Shown piece by piece: positions 1-9,972 of a DNA stretch of 64,000 nucleotides; position 1 is the stretch's first letter, and each line of letters begins with the position of its first letter. This DNA comes from Nelumbo lutea. Taxonomy: Eukaryota; Streptophyta; Magnoliopsida; Proteales; Nelumbonaceae. The DNA lies in assembly GCA_022828595.1 (NCBI GenBank), contig JAKGHH010000003.1, positions 19,344,934-19,408,933 on the forward strand. The letters are read 5' to 3'. The notes beneath the pieces are model-generated. The model worked only from the letters and a program-made list of their open reading frames with translations, was not told the origin of the DNA and ran no database searches. The translations under genes and the position numbers were made by a program.

Positions 1-103
1 CATTCTTAGTTTCTCACTCTTAGACTCTTAGAATCAACAAACACAGATGCACCGTTTTCACTCTGCAAACTCAGGCACCAACGACCGAGGCCACCAGAAC
101 TAG

Positions 104-108
<5 letters not shown>

Positions 109-185
<77 letters not shown>

Positions 186-186
186 C
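109..186. repeat. (CT)n microsatellite
   Basis: An almost pure CT run of about 78 bases, with one T-rich interruption near 154-159. It is a simple repeat. The flanking 1-300 shows no gene. Confidence 0.97.
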
Positions 187-300
187 AATCAACACCATTT
201 TCGTCTTCTATCTTCTCACTTTCTTAGTTTTCATTCTCACTCTCAAACTCCTAGGAATCAACAAATTCAAAGGTGAACTCAGGCACCGACGCTCAGACTC

Positions 301-470
301 CTAGGTTGGGCTTCGATCTCGGGCCTGAGCTCCGGGCTTTTTATGAGGGCCAGGCTCGAGCCCAAGTTGTAAGCCCATTGGTCGGGTCGGGCTCGAGCTC
401 GGGCTTGAAAATTTTATGTTAATGAAGAGCAAAAGCTTGGCCCGGCCCATGAACAAGTCTAGCTAGTACT
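301..470. repeat. GC-rich repeat of the plant 'gggctcgagcccg' type
   Basis: This stretch is rich in overlapping words such as gggctcgagc, ggcccggccc and gagcccaag, in contrast to the AT-rich flanks. It reads from TAGGTTGGGC to GCCCATGAACAAGTCTAG, the style of the non-autonomous hAT elements seen elsewhere in the window. I could not confirm a target duplication, so class and ends are inferred. Confidence 0.35.
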
Positions 471-654
471 AGTTGTTGCCCTCCCATACCCAGACGGCCA
501 AACCTAGTCCTAGGTCCCACTTGGATCCAACTTTATTCTAGGTTGTAACCCAAAAGGTTCATTTACTATTAAATCAGCATATTTTCTAAAATGCTCGTCA
601 ATGTTGGGTTAAGATGAAATTACTTAATGGCTAATAAATGTTTGGAATATCAAG

Positions 655-1095
655 GCCATGTTTGAGAGTGTTTATGTTAAAAATAAGTGCTTATTCAAAT
701 AAGCACTTATTTACATTTGGTACCTAGCTTTTTCAAGTGTTTATTTTAAAAAATAAGTATTTATTTTATATTGGATGTTTGGTGGTCTTTTTCTCCAATA
801 AGTACTTGTGACTCTCTTGTCTTTCATTTTATTTTAAGTTTTCATAATATCCAATCAAAAGTGAATGAATAAAAGTACTTTGGTAGAATTGCTTTCGTAA
901 AAGTACTTCCATAAAAGAACTTTGATAAAAGTACTTTTGTAAAAGTGCTTCCATAAAAGTGTTTTTATAAAAATACTTTAATAAAAGTGCTCTTATAAAA
1001 GTACTTTGCTTATAAGTGCTTTCATGTGAAAGTACTTTTATAAAAGTGCTTTTGTAAAAGTAACCAAAGTTGAAAAAAAATCGTAAAAGTACTTT
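655..1095. repeat. Degenerate AAAGTACTTT-type minisatellite next to a MITE-like end
   Basis: At 655 the sequence begins GGCCATGTTTGAGAGTG, the same start as the TAA-flanked MITE at 45026. It then becomes an imperfect tandem array of a short unit around AAAAGTACTTTTNTAA (about 14 bp, over a dozen copies from 870 to 1095). The long reverse-strand open frame here has a visible 14-residue repeat, a product of the array and not a gene. Confidence 0.7.
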
Positions 1096-1099
1096 TTCT

Positions 1100-2290
1100 A
1101 TTAAATAAAAAAAAGACAAATATAGATTTATACATAATTATTGAAAATATAATTATAAAAAAAACTATAAATAATTGATGGAAACACAATAAATATTAAT
1201 TTTAGTATATATAAATATATAATAAATATAGATTAAATTTTAAGATCATTATTAAATATATTATTTTTTCGAAAGTTATTTTTCTAGAATTATTAATTGA
1301 TATAACTGAAATTGGTTATTTAAATAATATCATTATTTAAATTTTATAATTTTAATTATTTATTGAATTTAGTAATCCATAAAATTATAACTTATACTAT
1401 TATTACAAAATTTCATTATTAATTTTTTAAAAATTAAATTATTATTAATTTGAATATTATGCTATGACTATTTTTATTTTTAAGATTTTTTTTATTTATT
1501 GCATAATTTCATTATTTTAACTATTTAAAATATAGTTATGTTAAATATTTTGTTATTTAAAATATTTAAATAATATATAAAGTATTTAAAAATATTCATT
1601 ATTTGAATTTAAGATATTTAATTATTGAAATATTAAAATAATCAAATATTTTTCTATATAATTATTTAGCTATTTTTATTATTTTATTATTTTTTAATGT
1701 TAGGTTTATATTATTTGAATAACATTTAATTTGAACAATCTGAAAAATCATAATTTATATTGTTAGTACACATATAATTTCATGATTAATTTTGTAAAAA
1801 TATAAAACTATTAATAATATGAATATTATTAAATCTATTATAATTAATTTTTCTATTTTTAATAAAAATTTTAAAGTTATTATATAATTTCTTTTGAATA
1901 TTTAAATAATTCTTAAAGTTTTAATTTAAACTTTCTTTAGATAGATATGGATAAAAAGTGGGGAAGGGGATAAATAGGAATTAGAGATAATTTGGAGAGA
2001 AATTCTCTAATAAATTAGATATAAGTTAGGAGATAAATAGAAATTAGAGAGTGGGAGAAGTAGTTTAGTACAAATCTTAGGAGAGGAGATTGTTGGGAAC
2101 ATGTGGGTGAAAGAGAGAGATTTTAGATAATTTTTTGTGGAGAATGAGAGCATCTCATTGGTTCGTTAAAAAAATGACATGAAATAAAACATAAAAATTT
2201 CAAAAAAAAAAGAGAAAAGTCCTAGACTTTCTTCTTTTAATATATAGATATAGATAATAGACTCTCTACAAGAAGCCATCTTAGGAAGAG
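1100..2290. other. AT-rich intergenic DNA, no gene seen
   Basis: Very AT-rich sequence with many short poly-A, poly-T and TA tracts and no open frame or domain that I recognise. The last part (1940-2240) is purine-rich. It could be old transposon or matrix-attachment-like DNA, but nothing in it supports a specific call. Confidence 0.6.
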
Positions 2291-2491
2291 GGGGATAAAC
2301 ATGGATGGCTCTTGCTGCTTTTGTGGCAAATGAGGAAGATGTAGAGCATATTTTAAAGAAAATGCTCCTTTACAAAACAAATATGGTTAATGATTAGCTC
2401 ATCTCTTGAGGGCCCCAAGGAGAATGATCGATTTTTATTGGATAGGTGGATTAGGATAGGAAATAGCAGCAAGAATAAAAGGCTTCACTTA

Positions 2492-2873
2492 GGGGATGCT
2501 TGGTTCCGTTAGCATTTATTAAAAAAACACCACCACATCAACGCCACATAGGCGTTGGCATTTATTGCTGATGAAGCAAAATGAAACAATTGTTTGGTTT
2601 CACTGTTTATCAAATAAATGGTAGAAAACTAAAACGCTTTGATTTTTGTGCATGGGGCATTTGGGGAAACGTCAAATTCTTGTTTCCCTTGATGCCCTAG
2701 CGTTTCTTAAAACCAAATACTGATGTGACACACTTTAATGGGTACAAATTTGAAATGGAGAGTAAAAAACGTTTGAAGTGAAGTTCAACCAAACAAAAAA
2801 AAATAGAAAACATTTAAAGTGAAAAAGTACAAATAAATGCCCTATCCATAAACGCTCACGGAACCAAATACAT
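2492..2873. mobile_element. MITE with TTGGTTCCG inverted ends
   Basis: The left end reads ATGCTTGGTTCCGTTAGC and the right end, reverse-complemented, ATGTATTTGGTTCCGTGAGC, about 20 bp of imperfect terminal inverted repeat. ACTTA lies just outside both ends (2487-2491 and 2874-2878), a possible 5-bp target duplication. The roughly 380-bp interior has no coding frame. Superfamily is uncertain. Confidence 0.55.
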
Positions 2874-3164
2874 ACTTAAAGAAAAACCTACTTTTATCTT
2901 GTGGTCTCTATTGAAAAACACAAATGTTAAAGTATTTTTGGAGAACTTTCGGGGGCTCTCAATATGTTTGTGGAGAACTTCCAAGGGATAAATGCCCCAT
3001 TTCCAAATAATGGGATTATCAAAATAAATTTCAATGCTTCACGTAACGATGATGAGAAGTATATTCAGCTAACTGCATTCAGCTAAGAGATATATTCGAT
3101 AGAGATGACGTGCCAACATGTATATCGAGAGGCAAACTAGGCGAGAGACTTAAACATCTCTTTT

Positions 3165-3306
3165 CTTGTTTTTTTTTTCACCCAACAGTGGTAGTTCATC
3201 CCATTTCCCTTAACCCTCCCACCCCAGTGGCAGCGGAATTTGATCCTAGGTCTTTACTTTATCAAGTCAGAGAACCTACCAACTGAGCCACCATCAGTTG
3301 GTATCT
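3165..3306 (-). mobile_element. tRNA-derived SINE
   Basis: Reading the minus strand from about 3306, there is a Pol III A box (TGGCTCAGTTGGTAGG), then after about 35 bp a degenerate B box (GGATCAAATTCC), a short body and an A-rich tail near 3165-3180. This is the structure of a plant tRNA-derived SINE. It does not fold as a full tRNA, so it is not a tRNA gene. A related copy lies at 23908-24032. Confidence 0.7.
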
Positions 3307-3482
3307 CCACCTTTCTTGTTGTTTATTTGTTTTGATGACTTTTGGGGACATGCTACCCCCCGTTTTGCGTAGTTGCTTCGGGATGGCAACAAGGGGGAAG
3401 GGTTTGTAAATTATAGACACTTTCCGCCTCCTTAAACCTCTCAACATGTACCCATTCCAAAACTTGTACCTGGTTAGATTTT

Positions 3483-3900
3483 GAGAACCCAAATCCCCCC
3501 CTTATATGAAAAACCCTCCATGACCCTACATTTAAGGATAGGGTGGATTGGATTTAGAACTCATTTCTAATTTCCTATATTTATTGTTATATATAAACAG
3601 TAAATAAGTAAAATAAGATAAACAAACAACAAAATTTCCAATTATTTGATTAAGACATGTAAAAAGCACATAAACTATCAATTATACTTCACATAAAATT
3701 CAAAACATCATTAAATTCAACACCTAAACACAAAGTTTATAAGTTTTCTAACAATATGTGGGTCGGAGAGTCAATTTTAACCTAATACCGTACCCTATGC
3801 ATACCCATATGGGTTGTAGAATCCCATAACTCGTTCTTGCCCCAGAACCCTTCCTTCAAAGAAAAAGAAAAAGAAAAAGAAAACGCTCTATTAGGGAAGC
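3483..3900. repeat. Dispersed repeat related to 45930-46200
   Basis: This stretch shares extended similarity in the same orientation with 45930-46200: 'aattatttgatta', 'cacataaaattcaaaa', 'attaaattcaa', 'aatatgtgggt' and a run ending 'gggttgtagaatcccataac' occur in the same order. The second copy sits in an element with TAGGGATGGCAA-type ends, so this is probably an older copy that has lost its ends. Confidence 0.6.
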
Positions 3901-3930
3901 TATTCATCAAGTAGGTAGAAATTTTCATCA

Positions 3931-3952
3931 TTATATATATATATATATATAT
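3931..3952. repeat. (AT)n microsatellite
   Basis: Short pure AT dinucleotide run upstream of the PPR gene. Confidence 0.95.
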
Positions 3953-4563
3953 CAAACGTGTACATGCGTTTGCACGTGATAATATCTTTAAGACAACTAT
4001 TTATAATCTATGGGCAGTTTTTGAACGATTGGGTAGTTTCTGAAGTAAGAGCAAAGGGCATATATGCTATCTTTTATATCCACTATATGCTTAGACAAAG
4101 TGAGAGCAAAAGACATATATTGCATTCGCTCTATATATATATAACAATACTGGCTTCAGTCAGGACAAATTCATGCCCACACCATTCTAACAGTTTTTTC
4201 CAACCTTATATTGGGAATATCTCGAATTAAAGTATGTAAGTATGAAGAAATTCTAAAAGCTGTCAGAACAGAGTTTGCCCTCACTGAAGCCGAACTCGTA
4301 TAAAACTGTCTGGACCGCCGGACGGGAGTTACGGGATTGTTATTTTGTAGGATATCGATGACTCGGTTAAACCAATAATAAACCGTACAGATGAACCATG
4401 AACCACCGGCACCAGTGGCTCGATCTCCGGTCCGAGTCTCACGAAATTGCAGGTAGAGAGAGACACAAGGCCCAGTAGGTGTAGGGTTTAACAAAGCCAC
4501 CACAGCCTTGTGCTACCGGAGCATCTCCGGCTCGAATCCCTGGAAGCCTGAAACAGCCTTTAG

Positions 4564-4566
<3 letters not shown>

Positions 4567-4597
<31 letters not shown>
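4567..4597. repeat. (CT)n tract in the probable 5'UTR of the PPR gene
   Basis: A CT dinucleotide run ending about 20 bases before the PPR start codon at 4617. CT tracts are common in plant core promoters and leaders. Here it is probably transcribed, which is inference. Confidence 0.85.
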
Positions 4598-4598
<1 letters not shown>

Positions 4599-4616
4599 AT
4601 TCCAGCTTTTTGGAAG

Positions 4617-6215
4617 ATGTGGAGGAGACCACCGTCGCCATTGGCGACCTTGCAACTTCGACAATTTCTTCGCGGCTTATGTTCTTCGGTCAAAGCCCAT
4701 GATCTCTCTCATTCTCTTCCTCCTTCTCCTGTGCTTGAACAGTCTTCCTTTTCTTCTCTGCAATACCATCGCCATCCATTAACTCCTCCATCGCATCCCT
4801 TGTTTCCTTCTTCGAGGGCCTTCTCATCTCGCCCGCGTTTCCGAGGCAAGGACGTTCAAAACCTAGAACAGATTGCTCAATCAATCTCGGAGGAGCTTCT
4901 CAAAGATGCCAATGCAGAATCCATCTCATTGAAACAGCGGCTCCATCTCCACTTCTCTCATATTCGTCCAACTCCTGAACTGATACTTCAGGTCCTCAAT
5001 CGATCCCCCGACGCAGGCCGTTCGGTCCTAGATTTTCATCAGTGGGTGTCATCTCAGCCGGGTTTCAAGCACGACGACGAGACTTTCTCTTACCTCGTGG
5101 ATTACTTGGGCCGTAGAAAGGACTTCAAGGCCATTCACGACGTTCTCGTCGATGGCCGTGGCGTTACTGGTCGTAAGACTCTGGCTTCGTCGATTGATCG
5201 CCTCGTTAGAGCAGGGAGAGATACGCAGGCGGTTGCTTTTTTCGAAAAGATGGAAAAGGATTACAATTTTGTACGTGATCGCGAGTCGCTTAAAATGGTT
5301 GTATCTGCTCTCTGTGAGCACGGCTATGCTGGTAGTGCGGAGAAGATGGTGAAGAATCTGGCTCACGAGTTCTTCCCTGATGAGTCTATCTGTGATTTGC
5401 TCATCAAAGGATGGTGTAGCGATGGGAAGCTCGATGAGGCGAGGAGATTGGCAGGGGAGATGTATCGTGGAGGTTTCGAGCTTGGTGTAATGGCTTACAA
5501 TTCGATTCTTGACTGTGTATGCAAGCTTTGTAGGCGCAAAGATCCTTTCAGTCTCCAGTCTGAAGCAGAGAAGATTCTCATGGATATGGACGTTGCAGGG
5601 GTGCCCCGCAATGTCGAGACTTTCAATGTTCTTATCTCCAATTTGTGCAAGATCCGTAAGACTGAGGACGCTCTTAAGCTGTTTGAGAGAATGGGAGAAT
5701 GGGGATGTTACCCTGATTCTACTACCTTTCTTGTCCTAACGAGAAGTCTTTATCAGGCTGCCAGAATAGGCGAGGGGGATGAGATGATTGACCGCATGAA
5801 ATCTGCAGGATTTGGGGATGCTCTCGATAAGAAGGCTTATTATGGTTTCCTAAAGATATTGTGTGGGATAGAACGGGTTGAGCATGCTATGAAGGTATTT
5901 GCAAGGATGAAGAAGGATGGTTGTCAACCTGGGATCAAGACTTATGACCTGTTGATGGAGAAATTGTGTGCACATGGTCAGGTGGATAGAGCGAATGCTC
6001 TCTATAGAGAAGCCACAAAGAGAGGGTTACCTATGACACCCAAAGTGTATAAGTTGGACCCAAGATTTGCTAAGAAGAAGCCTAAGGTCAAGAGGAGTGA
6101 GAAGCCCAAGAGGGAGACATTGCCAGAGAAGATGGCAAGGAAGAGAAGGCGTCTTAGAAAACTTAGGCTGAGTTTTGTGAAGAAGCCCAAGCGAATGATG
6201 CGTAGGGCTTTCTGA
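4617..6215 (+). CDS. P-type pentatricopeptide repeat protein, PNM1-like
   Basis: Intronless frame of 532 codons. PPR proteins are helical-repeat RNA-binding proteins that act on organellar transcripts. The first 75 residues are rich in Ser, Pro and Arg and poor in acid, as in a mitochondrial presequence. PPR-like 35-residue units are clearest from about residue 290 to 480, with typical starts at about 290 (AYNSIL), 332 (ETFNVLISNLCK), 367 (TTFLVL), 404 (AYYGFLK) and 439 (KTYDLLMEKLC). From about 485 the tail is extremely basic (KKKPKVKRSEKPKR, then RKRRRLRKLR and KKPKRMMRRAF), a nuclear-localisation-like end. That tail, the length and the lack of introns match PNM1 (Arabidopsis At5g60960), which is dual-targeted to mitochondria and nucleus. 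I identify it from memory of the family, not a search. The start is the first ATG after the CT tract. Confidence 0.85.
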   Translation: MWRRPPSPLATLQLRQFLRGLCSSVKAHDLSHSLPPSPVLEQSSFSSLQYHRHPLTPPSHPLFPSSRAFSSRPRFRGKDVQNLEQIAQSISEELLKDANAESISLKQRLHLHFSHIRPTPELILQVLNRSPDAGRSVLDFHQWVSSQPGFKHDDETFSYLVDYLGRRKDFKAIHDVLVDGRGVTGRKTLASSIDRLVRAGRDTQAVAFFEKMEKDYNFVRDRESLKMVVSALCEHGYAGSAEKMVKNLAHEFFPDESICDLLIKGWCSDGKLDEARRLAGEMYRGGFELGVMAYNSILDCVCKLCRRKDPFSLQSEAEKILMDMDVAGVPRNVETFNVLISNLCKIRKTEDALKLFERMGEWGCYPDSTTFLVLTRSLYQAARIGEGDEMIDRMKSAGFGDALDKKAYYGFLKILCGIERVEHAMKVFARMKKDGCQPGIKTYDLLMEKLCAHGQVDRANALYREATKRGLPMTPKVYKLDPRFAKKKPKVKRSEKPKRETLPEKMARKRRRLRKLRLSFVKKPKRMMRRAF

Positions 6216-8019
6216 TTAGAACTAGATTATCTGTTTGAGGTGAGAGCCATCCATGACTGTAGCAGATGGACCAAGTTGTTTCAGTGGTCCTTCATTTACT
6301 TTTCTGTTTGCACTTTTTGTTGTTTTTCTTTAATTCTGATTACATTGGTAACTTATAATTATTTCAGATGGATTCTGTTGCCTCATAACTTCTTTTCTTC
6401 GATATGCATTCTGCAACTTCTCAGCCAATAACTGATGAAGACCACTTGTTCTAATGTTTAATTATCTTTCTGACTTTATATTTATAACATTATAAAGGGA
6501 TAAATTTTACTGCAAACTATATGCACAGTTTCCATGTTTTCTTGTTGGATCCCTTGTCCTCCATACTCGTGTTTTGTTAAATGTCTTAAATTGGCCATTT
6601 TTATTGTATACCAAAACGTATGGCATGTCTAAAATTGGCAGTGATACTAAAAGCTGTATCAAGAGTGCATCTCTGTTATTCTCAAAAGATCTATGTTCAT
6701 ATTTTGGTTTTGTGCCACTACTGCTTAGTGATGCAATATTGCAATCATATAGCCTTCTAAATTATTTGACTTGATTTGCATTTTTTGGTTTTGTGCCACT
6801 ATTTGGTTTTTCTTTTCCTCTAAATTACGTCCAGTGGTATTGGTAATAAATGCTCTGACTGTGGATGGAGGCACTAGAAATGATATTTCCAGGCCTTCCA
6901 GGCCTTAACATTGAAATTTCTAGTGAAACAGAGATTTATTTCCTTCAGTGGATGTTTTTCTGTTATTCTTAACAAGTTATGTGAAAAGGGGCAGTTTTAA
7001 ACTTCATGGGATGGGAGGTTTCAATCTGTTACCCCAGTGTTAGTCTTGACCTTGGCACTCTTCACCCATGGATCCATCCTCCATAATGTTGTTTTATTCA
7101 GGAGTTGTTAGTTGCATTACCAGAGTGTTATTTATCTTTTATATTTTATTGATGCATACACATCTCATGGTTGGTGAGTAGTGTCACTGTACCTGAACTC
7201 TGAAATTCAACTTTCTCTAAAGGTTGTTTTGGCTCCTGAAAACTTGGGAGTATAAGATTTGAATTCCATGTGTGTCTATGGCATTAAGGTCTTTCAATTC
7301 ACCACTGTGACTCCAAATATCCATGGCCTTCCAACTATACTATCATAGGTTGGTTAGATGTTTGGAGGACCTTCAGATCTCTAGCTATTTATTTCCATTA
7401 GGCCTGCTTTTTTTTCCTTGCTTGCTTTGCATGAAATGAGATCTATCTTGGCATGTCACCGTGGGTATGGACTTGTTCCCCAATTCAAGATCGGATTTTG
7501 TCCTCACAACACTTGCAACCATGCATTTGGAACATCTTTGTACTTGTATTTCACGGGAAGATGTTCCCAATGCATGGCTGAATATTTACTAAAACCTCCC
7601 ACTCATCAATATATATATATATACACTAAAACCTCCCTTATCTGACAATTATTAAAGCATTGGGAACATTCCCGTGCATTGGGAACCTTTCCTCAATTAT
7701 TTGGAAATTATTAAAACTTTCCCTACTTTGTTGAATATTTACTAAAACCTTCCTATTTGGCTTTTTTTTTTTGTAGAGCCCTTAATACCCCAATACCCCT
7801 TAGGCTCAAGTTTATGGATTCACAAGCAGACCTGGACCCCTTAATCCGTGGTGATTGGCGTTACCTTTAACAATCTTACTATATGCTTCTGGGTGTGCAG
7901 TTTCTCCCAACAGACATGAGAAGTTTGAGTTGTACAATTTTGAGGCATGTAAACCTGGGTTGCTGCCTAGGAATCAGGATGAGTCCATGTGCTTCTCTCT
8001 AATTCTCCATTCATTGTGC
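6216..8019. other. PPR 3'UTR and intergenic DNA
   Basis: No gene recognised. T-rich sequence after the PPR stop probably holds the 3'UTR (to about 6500). A small hairpin with perfect 10-base arms (CACTAGAAAT / ATTTCTAGTG) lies near 6875-6925. Around 7580-7760 the phrase 'tttactaaaacct' recurs beside a short AT microsatellite, which suggests a decayed repeat. Confidence 0.5.
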
Positions 8020-9972
8020 AGTCTTAGGACAACAGAGCTCTCTGCCATGGCACCAATCTAGAAGGTCCCCCTCAAGTAGACTGGATTGGCCTGGTTACTT
8101 ACCCCTCCATGTAAGTATGAACCCAAGGATAATATGTTGGTTGTCCAATGGAGATGGTGCAAGCTAGACAGCCTAGATTTCTATTGGCAAACCTACGAGA
8201 AATCCAATTTGTGTTCAGTTTTGTCTTAGAATCCAATTCCAGGGTCAATAATAACCCTCCAAGCTGTCATACCTGACAAACCTGCTTCTCTAGCCCACAT
8301 ATAACTCGGAAGCAATCTGCTTAAAAAAGGTTTTCATTTTGTAGATTTTCATAATTCTGCATAGCACATAGATCCCTTCCCATATGCATTACAACATAAG
8401 GCAGTGTTTTAAAAGCACAAAGGCCAGTTTGCACCTGAGGTGCAAGGCGAGGTGCGCGCCTTTTTAAGAAAGGCACAAAACTACAAAAAAAAGCTAAAAA
8501 AAAAAAAAGTCAGAAAATTCAAAAAAAATGCAAAAAGTCAAAAAAATATTAGACATAATGTTAATAAAAATATAAACATAAATTTTAAAATAAATGTTTT
8601 AAAAAATCAATTATCTAAATTTAAAATACATAAACATAACATGTAAAGCGTATTCAAATGAAAATTTAAAAATAAAAGCAAACATATAAAGCATTTTCAA
8701 GCATGTAAAACCCACAATCTCTTTTTTTCCTTAATTGCATTGCTTCAAGTAGCTAAAGTGATGTAAAACATATTGCATTCTTGATTCTATGAGTTGCCTT
8801 TGTACCATGCCCCTTGAGGCAAGCCCGAACAAGTCTATGTTAGGGTTCGAAATTCTTATTTCTCACATGAAAAATAATGATTTTATAACTTTAATTGCCT
8901 TTTAAGAAGATATTTTATTGGAATGAATGAACGAACATCATTAGCAAATAGGGCATTTTCGAGGGGTGCGGTTAGGGATCCACCCCCGGCCCAGCTGTTA
9001 GACTCAAAAAAAGGCAAAAAGCATAAAATTTTAAAAAGGCACATGCCTGGGCTGAGGCGCAAGGCGCATCAGGCACACCAGGCGTGCACCTTTTGAAAGG
9101 GGTATGCCTAGGACCTGGGCGAGGCGCCTTTTGAAGTTGCATCTGTGCGCCTAGGAATGCCTTTTAAGTCACTGACATAAGGATCACCAAGAAGTACTGC
9201 AACAACCTTAAGAATGTAAAGGTCTAACTGCCCACCTGATATATCATTAATAAGATGAGCCCCTATGCTGACTGCTTCAGATGCAACTTCTATGTAATAA
9301 CTAACAAGTATCAATGGATAAGAGCTTTCTCTCTGCTTCAGGTGTTTCTATAACAGATATAATTCAATCTAGTTCTTCTGAAATCCTAGAAGCAAATGGA
9401 TGTGTGGATTGTCAATTGTGCACCAAACAGACATGAGAAATGGCAGACTCTACAGACTGAAACTTACCTCCACCAAACCATCTGGAATCAGATTGAGAAC
9501 ACCCATAACAGTAACATGGATTTTTCTGACCAGTCCCATGACAGATTTCCAATTGGTAAAACCCACCTTAATCCTTCCCTTACAACCATTTCATGTGGAA
9601 CACCAAGAATCTCAGAATTTACTTTAAACCTTCCTTAGAACAATATGTCAAGGTCAATTGTCCTTAGGACATGCTTTATTCCATCACTGTGGCTCTATTC
9701 TTCTCAATTTACTTAAGCACTTGCAATGGTTCAAGAGGCCCAGGTTATACTACACCTCTTTAACTGCAGAATTGAGAAATAATGTATGCAGGCTCTGTTT
9801 CATGAAAACCCTTGTCTTGTGATGTGAATGCCCGAACTCTTTATTAAGTGCCAAGCTTCATTAAAGGTATAAAGTCTATCACCCACATTGCTTAAAGCAA
9901 TTATTACTCCCTGATCTGGATTATGGATTTCCACTGCAGTATCTGAGGACAAATGGAGGAAAGGACATGTTG
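8020..9972 (-). pseudogene. HPPK-DHPS (folate biosynthesis) pseudogene, split by a hAT element
   Basis: The plant enzyme is a mitochondrial or cytosolic bifunctional protein, pyrophosphokinase (HPPK) plus dihydropteroate synthase (DHPS). Read on the minus strand: 9972-9800 gives the HPPK start (VEIHNPDQGVIIALSNVGDR); about 9800-9775 gives ETEPAYI in another frame; 9520-9477 resembles VLNLTPD; 9472-9410 gives GGKFQSVESAISHV; 9340-9183 gives EVASEAVSIGAHLINDISGG; and after the hAT (8402-9174) come PYVVMHM and AWRVIIDPGIGF. Much of the HPPK C-terminus is missing, and frames shift and stop often. A splice acceptor (CTCTTTGCAG) sits just before 9972, so an intron was retained and this is a duplicated or in-place dead gene, not a retrocopy. 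The lower boundary is approximate. Confidence 0.85.
8402..9174 (-). mobile_element. Non-autonomous hAT element, family A copy 1
   Basis: Ends CAGTGTTTTAAAAGC and, reverse-complemented, CAGTGACTTAAAAGG. They are flanked by a perfect 8-bp target duplication ACATAAGG (8394-8401 and 9175-9182), diagnostic of hAT. The 773-bp interior is non-coding, with many 'aggcgc' words near both ends. It is inserted in the DHPS domain of the dead HPPK-DHPS gene. It is inverted relative to the copies at 13489 and 57762. Confidence 0.92.

Noticed and set aside
829..1119. Reverse-strand open frame of 96 codons
   Set aside because: Its protein is a 14-residue repeat produced by the AAAGTACTTTT minisatellite; no start context or domain.
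3200..3306. Possible tRNA gene
   Set aside because: A and B box-like words are present, but there is no acceptor stem pairing and a poly-A tail follows, so it is a SINE.
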